A stretch of DNA of 64,000 nt, from the NCBI RefSeq assembly GCF_000155735.2, contig NC_020908.1:2423001-2487000 (forward strand). Reading direction: 5' to 3'. Source of the stretch: Octadecabacter arcticus 238 (GTDB taxonomy: Bacteria; Pseudomonadota; Alphaproteobacteria; Rhodobacterales; Rhodobacteraceae). The position numbers were made by a program, and so were the translations under genes. Below the pieces are notes generated by a model. The model saw only the letters and a program-made list of their open reading frames with translations, did no database searches and was not told the DNA's origin. This document shows, in pieces, positions 56,567 to 64,000 of this stretch (positions within the stretch are counted from its first letter, which is position 1; every line of letters starts with the position of its first letter).

Positions 56567-56912
56567 CGTTTGTGGAAAGTAAATGAACTTACTCTTAGAA
56601 CACACCAACTCGACACAGTTTTCGACCACAGTGTTTTAGGTTGTTGTCAAAAACAATGTGTTACTGGTCAGTGGCGTTGCGCACGTAAACCCAGCTTTGG
56701 CACTGACTGTATTTGTTTCTTGCTGCCGACTTCAGGCTGGCGCTTGGCATGTGGGCAGTGCTTGGTGCTTACGGCCCACGCACTAAATCGCTCCGCGATA
56801 GGGGCGCTTGCTGCGGGTGTAGGGCTTAACAGGGATTTGTTGCGCGATTCTAGATTTTGGGTGTGTGCTGTTGGTCGAGGTGATTTTGCCTCGATTGACA
56901 GAGGATATTCCG
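56567..56912. other. Spacer between IS200 and recombinase gene
   Basis: No convincing gene. It continues the ACACAGT-rich character at its left side (GACACAGTTTTC, CACAGTGTTTTAG near 56610-56640). Confidence 0.4.
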
Positions 56913-57827
56913 ATGAACATTCAACAATCGACACCAACGACGCCCCTTCGTGCGCGCATGATTTCCGATATGTCAGGGCGCAATCTCGGCCCTGCATCAC
57001 AGAGTAGTCACCTGCGCGCCTGTAAGCGTTTTGCGGCTTGGTTAGGGCGCTCGCCAGAGACGGCCACGCCAGACGATGTGAAGTATTTCCAACAACACCT
57101 GATCGAGAGCGGCGTCAGCATCTGCACCCGAAACCAAACGATGACAGGGGTCAAGTTTCTGCTCCGCGTGACCCTTCGACGGCATGATCTTGTGGCCGAG
57201 ATCTTCCATTTGAAGGAACCGGTGAAAGTGCCACTGGTGCTGAGCAAAAAGGAGATTAAACGCATTCTGGCTATGGCTCCGAGCCTGAAGGCGCGCGTGA
57301 TGTTGTCGCTGGCTTATGGCTGCGGGATGCGTGCGGGCGAGGTCGTGCGGCTCAAAGTTGGTGATATCGATAGCGATCAGGAGATCATCCGCATCGTGCA
57401 ATCGAAGGGGCGCAAGGATCGCATCGTCATGCTGCCTGTCGATATTTTGAGCCTGCTGCGCGACTGGTGGAAAGAACGGCCGACCGGTCAGGACAAGGAT
57501 GTTCCTGCACCCGAGCGGGTCCTCTTTCCCGGCTATCGCGGCAAACACCTCTCAGCGCGACAGATATCGCGGCTATTTAAAGAGACCGCGCGGGAAGCCG
57601 GGATCACCAAACCGGTCACGCTGCACACGTTGAGGCACAGTTTTGCAACCCATCTGTTGGAGCGCGGCGTCGATATCCGGGTGATCCAAGCCTTGCTCGG
57701 GCATTCCAAACTGACAACTACTGCGCGCTATGCCAGCGTTGCCACGGGCATGATTGCGGCAGTGGACAGTCCGCTGGATGATCTGAATGGAGCCAAGCGG
57801 AAGAAGGGCAAGCCTAAGCCTTCATAG
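56913..57827 (+). CDS. Tyrosine recombinase associated with IS91
   Basis: 304 aa from ATG 56913 (GAGG upstream). It has an N-terminal SAM-like core-binding domain and a catalytic domain with R in YGCGMRAGEVVRLKVGDID, K in SKGRKDRIV, H-x-x-R in TLHTLRHSFATHLLERG, H in LLGHSKLTTTARY and the nucleophile in TARYASV. XerC/D-like. It ends 6 bp before the IS91 transposase gene, a pairing common in proteobacterial IS91 elements. Confidence 0.92.
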   Translation: MNIQQSTPTTPLRARMISDMSGRNLGPASQSSHLRACKRFAAWLGRSPETATPDDVKYFQQHLIESGVSICTRNQTMTGVKFLLRVTLRRHDLVAEIFHLKEPVKVPLVLSKKEIKRILAMAPSLKARVMLSLAYGCGMRAGEVVRLKVGDIDSDQEIIRIVQSKGRKDRIVMLPVDILSLLRDWWKERPTGQDKDVPAPERVLFPGYRGKHLSARQISRLFKETAREAGITKPVTLHTLRHSFATHLLERGVDIRVIQALLGHSKLTTTARYASVATGMIAAVDSPLDDLNGAKRKKGKPKPS

Positions 57828-57833
57828 GCCACC

Positions 57834-59042
57834 ATGCCCAGTCGATCACTGGAGGTCGCGGATATCTTCCGTGACCATGGTGCTGCTTGGCGTGCCGCAA
57901 ACGCAGGACACATCAGCCTGAACCAGTTCAAAGTCATGAGTGCGATTGAGCGCTGTCGAACCGCGGCGCTTGGCGGTCATGTCGCGCGCTGCGCCGACTG
58001 CGCGCATGAGCATATCGCCTACAACTCATGCCGCAACCGTCACTGCCCAAAATGCCAGGCGGGTGCAGCGAAGATATGGCTTGCGGCACGTGAGGCTGAA
58101 CTGCTGCCTGTGCGGTATTTCCATCTGGTCTTCACCTTGCCAAAGCAGATTGCTGACATCGCATATCAGAACAAACGCGAGATCTATAATCTTCTGATGC
58201 GGGCAAGCGCGGACACTGTGGTCAGAATCGCCGCTGATCCTAAACATCTGGGGGCAAAGGTTGGCATAACGTCGGTCCTTCACACTTGGGGCTCGGCGAT
58301 GACCCACCACCCCCATGTCCATATGATCGTGCCGGGGGGAGGGCTTTCGACAGATGGTTCAAAATGGATCGCCTGCCGCAAGAACTTCTTCCTGTCTGTC
58401 CACGTTCTATCCCGCTTGTATCGGCGGCTCATTCTGGAAGGGCTGGCCAAGCTGCATAAGGCCGGGAAACTGCAATTCTTCGGCGATCTCACAAACCTTG
58501 CAGATCGAAATGTCTTTGACACTTTCCTGCAACCGCTGCGTAAAATCGAATGGGTGGTCTACGCCAAAGAACCCTTCACCGGGCCAAAAGCGGTGCTGGC
58601 ATAACTATCGCGCTACACACATCGGATTGCCATTTCAAACAGCCGGTTGATCCGTTTCGATGCGCAAAACGTCACCTTCCGCGCCAAGGACTATCGCCTC
58701 AAAGGTGCGGGCCGCCACACGACCATGTCCTTATCCACAAATGAGTTCATTCGCCGGTTCCTGATCCACGTGCTGCCCAGAGGCCAGCACCGCATCCGAC
58801 ATTATGGGTTCTATGGGAATAGCAACCGCACGGCCAATATCGCGCGGATCCGGCAACTGCTGGGGGCCAAAACCCCTCACAAGGAGCACGATAAAGGCAA
58901 CACCATCAACGATGCAGATGAACCTCCTCGTGTTCTTGCTCTGCCTTGCCCATGTTGTGGCGGGCAGTTGATAATCGTCGACACAATCGCACCAGCCCAA
59001 CATCCCAGAGCGCCGCCAAAAACACAAAGGGCTGCTGCATGA
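57834..59042 (+). pseudogene. IS91 family transposase with stop at the first catalytic tyrosine
   Basis: The frame is continuous from ATG 57834 to 59042 except for TAA at 58602-58604. It has the N-terminal zinc finger (CADCAHEHIAYNSCRNRHCP KC), the HUH motif (HHPHVHMIVPGGG), then A-stop-LSRYTHRIAISNSR where family members have YLSRY, the two-tyrosine motif. The rest (CPCCGG region at the end) is present. TAC to TAA is the simplest change. Confidence 0.87.
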
Positions 59043-59464
59043 CGCGCGCACCGCACATCACGAACGACACCCTCGGCCGCTCGCTATATCTCCTGCGAAC
59101 CAATCGGCATGCTTTGATCAAGCGATCAGCGTGGCAAAACATGGTGACGCCGACAAAATACCGTGAGTTTCAACCAACAGCAGGCAAAACCGGCGCTGCG
59201 CTTAACTCAATGCGCCCCGCCAAACTGGCCTGTCAGCTCCGGGCGAAAACACACGCATTGCGCAAATCCCCATAGCAACAATCGATCCACCCAGACCAAC
59301 CCCGCGATTTCCCGCTTGAGCGCTTCTCCGACGCCAGGCAATGTTCCGCGTCACCCAAACCTCGCGCGTGGCGTCCGAGAAACCTACACCATTGCTGCCG
59401 TTCGACCCGCGTTCATGATGCTGCGGTGCGGCCCGGTGTTTGTCAAAGGTGTTGTCCGCCGATT
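59043..59464. other. Region after IS91 transposase
   Basis: About 420 bp without a supported gene. Probably the 3' (terIS side) end of the IS91 element and the junction with the next IS. Confidence 0.45.
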
Positions 59465-60526
59465 TCATGCAGCGTCTCTGATTTCAGAGGCGCTGATTTC
59501 GTTTTCTGGGTTCAGCCAGACGGGTCCTGCTGGTTGCCAGTTTCGGGTTTTTCCTGACCAGCGTTGCGGGTTTTGCGCGCGAGCAGTGGCATAGAGATTG
59601 GCACGATTTGTGAGCGTTGCACGATCATGACCTGCGTGGCGCGCATTCGGCGTGACGAAGCGGATGGCGCTGTGCAGGTGTTCACTATTGTACCAACCAG
59701 CGAAGGTTTGGACCCAGGTTTGAGCATCCGCCTTGGTGGCAAAGCCCTTGGTCGGCCAGTCCGGGCGGTATTTGCAGGTTCGGAACAACGCCTCTGAGAA
59801 AGGGTTGTCGTTGCTTACGCGAGGGCGACTGTAGGAGGCCGTGATCCCTAGTTTTTCCATCGTCACCTTCATCGTGGCGCCCTTCATAGGACTGCCGTTG
59901 TCAGCGTGCAGAACCAAGGGGCGCATCTGACAGCCCTCCGCTAGCACTGCTTGCCGGATCAGAATGGCAGCCAGATCCGCACTTTCACGCTCATGGACCT
60001 CCCAGCACACGATCTTCCGGCTGAAGATGTCCACGATCAGATACAGATAGAAGAACATGCCTGCGACAGGTCCCGGCATCCAGGTAATGTCCCAGGTCCA
60101 GACCTCACAGGGCGCACTGGCCTGATAGCTTGTGGGCTTCTTACGCTTGACTGGGGACTTGGCTCGACCCCGGTGATGCTGCAATCCATTGGCGCGCAAA
60201 ATGCGGTAGAAACTCGATTCCGAGGCCAGATATCGACCCTGATCGGCTAGCTTTGGCACAATCTGACTTGGGGGAAGGCTAGAGAACTCCTTTGAATTAC
60301 AGACATCTAGAACAGCCGCGCGTTCTGCCGTACTCAACGCGTTTGCTGGTTCCGCACGCGGCACGAGGGGGCGCTTATCAGGGCGAACCTCGCCGTCTTT
60401 TGTCCAGCGCCGCAGAGTGCGTTCGCTGATTTCCAACTCGGAACAGGCTTTGGCGCGCCGCGCTCCTGCGGTGACGGCCTCATTGATCAGAGCAACTGCG
60501 GTTTGGCGATCTGGGGTGCTGATCAT
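59465..60526 (-). CDS. IS3-like transposase OrfB (second type)
   Basis: 353 aa. It has a helix-turn-helix at the N-terminus (RRAKACSELEISERTLRRW) and an integrase core: WTWDITWMPGPVAGMFFYLY (Asp), LHADNGSPMKGAT (Asp), [18 protein letters not shown] (Glu). Related to, but clearly distinct from, the element at 60901. It overlaps orfA by 4 bp. The partner orfA is truncated, so the element is defective. Confidence 0.9.
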   Translation of the reverse strand: MISTPDRQTAVALINEAVTAGARRAKACSELEISERTLRRWTKDGEVRPDKRPLVPRAEPANALSTAERAAVLDVCNSKEFSSLPPSQIVPKLADQGRYLASESSFYRILRANGLQHHRGRAKSPVKRKKPTSYQASAPCEVWTWDITWMPGPVAGMFFYLYLIVDIFSRKIVCWEVHERESADLAAILIRQAVLAEGCQMRPLVLHADNGSPMKGATMKVTMEKLGITASYSRPRVSNDNPFSEALFRTCKYRPDWPTKGFATKADAQTWVQTFAGWYNSEHLHSAIRFVTPNARHAGHDRATLTNRANLYATARAQNPQRWSGKTRNWQPAGPVWLNPENEISASEIRDAA

Positions 60527-60900
60527 GCGTCCTCTCCGTCCCCCCAGATCGCTGAGGCCTTTTTTCGCAGAACAAGCAGTGCTGCAGTTTCGGCCAGTGC
60601 GCGATCCTTGCGAGCAAGCTCACGTTCCAAATCTTTCATCCGTTTCTTGTCTTCCTTGGTCGCACGCACAAGACGTGCTGCACTCGTGCGGTCCCAGTCG
60701 TTGGCCTGCTCGCAAGCAACTCGCCACATGGCAATCTGCGCCGGGTAAAGGCCGCGTTTGCGGCAGTATTCGGCTAGGTCAGCCTCGTTCAGCGCAGCAG
60801 TTTCCAACACCGCCGCAAACTTGTCACGTGAAGACCAGCCCTCAGGGCTCGCATCAGCGTCAGGCAAAAGCTGCCCCTTGTTGCGCGCCTGAGCACGCCA
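60523..60900 (-). pseudogene. IS3-like OrfA (second type), 5'-truncated
   Basis: The frame is open to 60900 (WRAQARNKGQLLPDADASPE ...), where it meets the IS3-like element at 60901. LETAALNEADLAEYCRKRGL and a coiled coil (KKRMKDLERELARKDRALAE) are visible. The N-terminal codons are missing and are not found on the other side of the neighbouring element. Confidence 0.8.
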
Positions 60901-60940
60901 CGGAACGTGTCAACGACTTTGAGACAGTGGCTTTTGGACT

Positions 60941-61954
60941 TTAGGCTTGGGTTTCTTCGGTTGGTTTTGGTGGGTTGATCCAGACGGCGGTCGGGATTTG
61001 AGGCGGTTTTGGTGGTTTGTGTACGAAGCGTTCGGGCGTGGCGAGGAATGCCGCGTCTAGTGTTGCTTGTCGCGCGGTGTAGATTTCTTGGGCCTGCCCA
61101 AAATGGATTTGGTCGGGCGTCATCAGACCAATCCCGGCGTGATGATGGTCTTGGTTATACCATGCAAAGAACCTGCGGCAGAATGCGCGAGCCTGCTCGA
61201 TGGTTTCAAAGTTCTTGGGGAACTCTGGCTGATATTTCAGTGTTTTGAAGTGGGCTTCGGAGAACGGGTTGTCGTTTGAGGTGTGGGGCCGACTGTGGGA
61301 CTTGAGCACACCAAGATCAACCAGCATCAGGGCTGTCGTCTTTGCCTTCATGGGCCCACCGCGATCTGCATGCAATGTCAGCTGATCGCGTGGGACCTCG
61401 TGTTTTTCCATCGCGTCGATGAACAGCTCTTTGAACTGGCTGGCGCTCTCCGCGTGCTCGACGCGCCAGCCAACAACGCGGCGGCTGAAGATGTCGAGGA
61501 TGACATAGAGATAGAAGTAGGACCATTTCACCGGGCCCCTCAGCTTGGTGATGTCCCAAGACCAGACCTGATTGGGGGCTTCAGCTAGAAGTTCAGGCTT
61601 TTGATAGACGGGATGTGTGCGCTGTCGGCGGCGTTCGCCAACTTCGCCCTGCGCGGCCAATATCCGATACATCGTGCGGATTGAACACAGATAGGTGCCT
61701 TCATCCAGCAAGGTGGCAAAGACCTCTGTGGGCGTCTGATCCGCAAAGCGGGGTTCGCGCAGGTGGTGCAATACCTGGTCTCTTTCCCTTTCCGGCAGAG
61801 CCCGCGAAGACGCTGCGCGCGGTGGGCGTGTGCGTGGTGGTGCCGTCAGCGCCGCACGCTGTCGAAGAACGCTCGCGTGCGATAATGATAGCGCGGCGCA
61901 GACAGCCGAGGTCAAGCCGCTGCCGGTGGGCAATGCAATCGCGACGGCCATCAT
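60941..61954 (-). CDS. IS3-like transposase OrfB (copy 2)
   Basis: 337 aa, differing from copy 1 at only a few positions near the N-terminus (SHASVLRQ for SRVSVLRQ) and in YQKPELLAE. Complete. Confidence 0.9.
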   Translation of the reverse strand: MMAVAIALPTGSGLTSAVCAALSLSHASVLRQRAALTAPPRTRPPRAASSRALPERERDQVLHHLREPRFADQTPTEVFATLLDEGTYLCSIRTMYRILAAQGEVGERRRQRTHPVYQKPELLAEAPNQVWSWDITKLRGPVKWSYFYLYVILDIFSRRVVGWRVEHAESASQFKELFIDAMEKHEVPRDQLTLHADRGGPMKAKTTALMLVDLGVLKSHSRPHTSNDNPFSEAHFKTLKYQPEFPKNFETIEQARAFCRRFFAWYNQDHHHAGIGLMTPDQIHFGQAQEIYTARQATLDAAFLATPERFVHKPPKPPQIPTAVWINPPKPTEETQA

Positions 61955-62433
61955 GATTTGCCGCTGCGCTCTTGCGTCTGCTCCATCTCGTCCAGAAGTC
62001 CCGCCACTTTTTTTTGGATGGCAATGATGGCTTCCGCCTGATCCAGACGGCGCCGCAAGGCTGTCACCTCACGGTTGGCCTTGGCCAGCTCAGCTTGCAA
62101 TGGATTGGCAGGTGCCTTTTGTGGGCCACGGCGCATTGGCTGCAATGCACCCAATGTGCCGGCCGCCCGCGCACGGCGCCAATCGGTCAGTGCAGAGGAA
62201 TAAAGCCCCTCCCGCCGTAGAATGGCGGAAACCCCGCCAGTGTCTGCCACTTGGTCCGTCTCATCCAGAATGCGCAGTTTGTATTTGGCTGTGAAGTTGC
62301 GTCGCTTCGGGATGCTCGTCAGTTCCGCTGTGGGAGCCAACGGCGCATTAACAACGCGGGGAGGCGACGTCGGGGCCAAAACGGCTCCAGATCCAGCATC
62401 TGGCGAAAGTGGTGATTGTGAAGGCATAACCAT
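61951..62433 (-). CDS. IS3-like transposase OrfA (copy 2)
   Basis: 160 aa, one substitution relative to copy 1 (VSAILRREG for VSVILRREG). Overlaps orfB by 4 bp. Confidence 0.88.
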   Translation of the reverse strand: MVMPSQSPLSPDAGSGAVLAPTSPPRVVNAPLAPTAELTSIPKRRNFTAKYKLRILDETDQVADTGGVSAILRREGLYSSALTDWRRARAAGTLGALQPMRRGPQKAPANPLQAELAKANREVTALRRRLDQAEAIIAIQKKVAGLLDEMEQTQERSGKS

Positions 62434-62505
62434 GGGTTCGTTCTCCTACGCCCTCAAGTGTAAACTTTAGCCAGTCAATTGTCTCACGCTTATTGGCACG
62501 GAGGG

Positions 62506-63046
62506 CAAAGCCCAAATCGAAAAAGCCAGTGCTTTTTAATACACCAAAGACTGATTAGTTGAGCTAGAGCCCACCTCTGAGCGCCCTGACAAACAGAAAC
62601 TTTCCTGTGTTGGTGGCGCACAGCGTTTGTGCTGGGGCTACTGTGCTCGACCAAGGTCCGCCCGCGCACAGTGTAGCGATCAGCGTGTGTTGGCGATGTA
62701 CGCGCGGACTTGAGCCATTATGCTGCGAAAAGTGCCGTGACAAAGTACAGCAAAATTCCGTTGACCGTCAGACTGAGAGGCATAGCTAAAAAGGTTTCAG
62801 CTGTAATATGTCGCAAAGCGGTCATTGGTGCAGAACGCAGCAAACGTTAACCAGGTGCCCAACTGACAGATGCTGCGGCACGTACATTTTGGCAGTAAGG
62901 GCGGTTAGCGGACTTTCGCCTCGATCTGCACAGATGACCGCTAAGCGCGACTTAGCGTTTGTTCAGCACCCTGTCATGCTTAGCTTTAATGCTCGACGCT
63001 CGCAGATGGTCTTGCCCAGCAGGACGCCCAGGTTCATTAATAAATC
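62506..63046. other. Intergenic region upstream of the MocR gene
   Basis: 540 bp with no supported gene. Near-inverted copies GGTTAGCGG (about 62903) and CCGCTAAGC (about 62939) lie about 100 bp before the regulator and could be its binding site. Confidence 0.4.
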
Positions 63047-64000
63047 ATGACAATTTGGCCTCCCCAGAAACACGACTTGAAACGTCCAGTTTACTTGTCG
63101 CTTGCCTCCACGGTGTTACGTGCGATGCGGGCTGGTGAGTTGACGGGTGGAGATCGGCTGCCCACGCACCGAGACTTGGCATTCCAGCTTGAGATCAGCG
63201 TGCAGACCGTCAGCCGCGCATATGATGAACTAATCCGGGTTGGCGCGATTTCAGGTCAGGTCGGACGAGGGACATTTGTGACTGGCGAACTTGCCGAAGG
63301 CACATCTCCGCATTTCTACCTGCCCGAGGAAGAACGCAGAAGTCTGATCGATTTATCGATTTTAAAGCCTGTGGGTGATCAAATTCACGTGGACCACATG
63401 CGAAATGCCTTGCGGGCCCTAACCGAAAACCTGCCCGCCGAGGTGGTGCATTCATTTCGCCCTGCTAACACAGCTCACGCCTATGACACCACGGCGCGAA
63501 AGTGGCTTAAATACTGTGGTGTGGATTTAGACGCGCAATCGGCGTTGATCACCAATGGAAACACCGCCGCGATGACTGTTGCATTGATGACAGTGGCTAA
63601 TCCAGGTGATCTCGTGGTCACCGAAGAAATTGGCCACCATACCCTTAATCCGCTTGCCCGCTATCTGGGCCTGCGCCTGACAGGATTGAGGACGGACAGC
63701 GATGGCATTTTACCGCAGGCGTTTCAGGCAGCCTGCTCGAACCAGACAGTAAAAGCACTTTATCTGATGCCAACAGGTCTGGGTCCACATCTGACCACTA
63801 TGTCAACCGCGCGCCGTATAGAGTTGGTTGAGATCGCGCGGGAGCATGATGTGTTCATCATTGAAAGCGATGCTTGGGGACCGTTACAATCTGTCCGGCC
63901 AGCTCCTTTTGCGATGCTCGCGCCCGAACGCACGCTTTATTTTACCTCCTTGACCAAATGTCTGATGCCAGGGTTACGGGTCGGGTATTTGGTTGTGCCG
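63047..64000 (+). CDS. MocR/GntR-type PLP-dependent transcription regulator, partial
   Basis: The frame is open from ATG 63047 to the end of the window (318 codons seen). The N-terminal winged helix is of GntR type (GGDRLPTHRDLAFQLEISVQ, TVSRAYDELIRVGAISGQVG, RGTFVT), followed by an aminotransferase class I-like domain (LITNGNTAAMTVAL, IIESDAWGPL, and the PLP lysine in TSLTKCLMPGLRVGYLV). No clear ribosome-binding site precedes the ATG. Regulator of an unknown pathway; the C-terminus is beyond the window. Confidence 0.9.
   Translation, partial: MTIWPPQKHDLKRPVYLSLASTVLRAMRAGELTGGDRLPTHRDLAFQLEISVQTVSRAYDELIRVGAISGQVGRGTFVTGELAEGTSPHFYLPEEERRSLIDLSILKPVGDQIHVDHMRNALRALTENLPAEVVHSFRPANTAHAYDTTARKWLKYCGVDLDAQSALITNGNTAAMTVALMTVANPGDLVVTEEIGHHTLNPLARYLGLRLTGLRTDSDGILPQAFQAACSNQTVKALYLMPTGLGPHLTTMSTARRIELVEIAREHDVFIIESDAWGPLQSVRPAPFAMLAPERTLYFTSLTKCLMPGLRVGYLVVP

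Larger units (their letters stand above)
60901..62505 (-). mobile_element. IS3-like element, copy 2
   Basis: 1605 bp, nearly identical to the nested copy at 17785-19389. The flanks (CCA on the left, CAA on the right) do not show the 3-bp duplication. With the truncated neighbour this points to a deletion or recombination at its left side. Confidence 0.9.

Noticed and set aside
62607..63050. Short open frames before the MocR gene
   Set aside because: No coding character, no start signals, no recognised family.

Overview
The window reads as a chromosome segment of a marine Rhodobacterales (roseobacter-group) alphaproteobacterium. Signs are the paired RNA methyltransferase/PIN genes, the DUF6778-type lipoprotein, tandem DUF2852 proteins, a TRAP operon with a Tat-exported binding protein, Entner-Doudoroff genes, and a GC-rich coding background. 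The insertion sequence (IS) load is extreme, with intact, nested, duplicated and decayed elements. This resembles what is reported for polar Octadecabacter, but the genus is an inference.

Layout. 1-7.2 kb: housekeeping genes (VWA/CoxE, DedA, a frameshifted M24 peptidase, M48 protease, PIN, RNA methyltransferase). 7.2-9.8 kb: an IS66 element inside a DUF6778-type lipoprotein gene. 10.2-15.9 kb: edd-eda with a LacI-type operator in front, then glnE. 16-20.7 kb: an IS5 inside a ybaK-like gene, and an IS66-like element carrying an IS3-like element. 20.8-23 kb: two DUF2852 genes and bpt. 23-27.8 kb: a TRAP operon with an IS256 just upstream. 29-31 kb: a second IS66-like copy and a decayed gene. 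31.5-34.1 kb: ilvBN behind a textbook leader-peptide attenuator. 34-39 kb: MmgE/PrpD, EF-hand, Rieske oxygenase and nucleoside hydrolase genes. 39-43.2 kb: an IS graveyard (IS30, IS1595, IS481-like, IS3, IS5) with a decayed oxygenase gene.

43.27-55.84 kb is an AT-richer integrative element in a tRNA-Phe gene. It has a 55-bp att duplication, a tyrosine integrase, paired arm-type repeats at both ends, a GIY-YIG-like gene coupled to a 57-codon gene, a primase-helicase split by IS256, iteron-like repeats, a serine recombinase, a nuclease-like protein and a BLUF photoreceptor. No capsid, packaging or conjugation genes are seen, so it looks like a satellite-like or cryptic self-replicating island. 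56-62.5 kb holds IS200, a recombinase/IS91 pair and two IS3-like elements. The window ends in a MocR-type regulator.

The most unusual signal is a 38-41 bp double-hairpin repeat seen five times (16478, 39088, 42093, 42502, 42639). Its first hairpin is invariant. Its second hairpin keeps pairing while the arm sequence changes. Every copy lies inside a transposase gene or at a junction between fragments of different IS elements.
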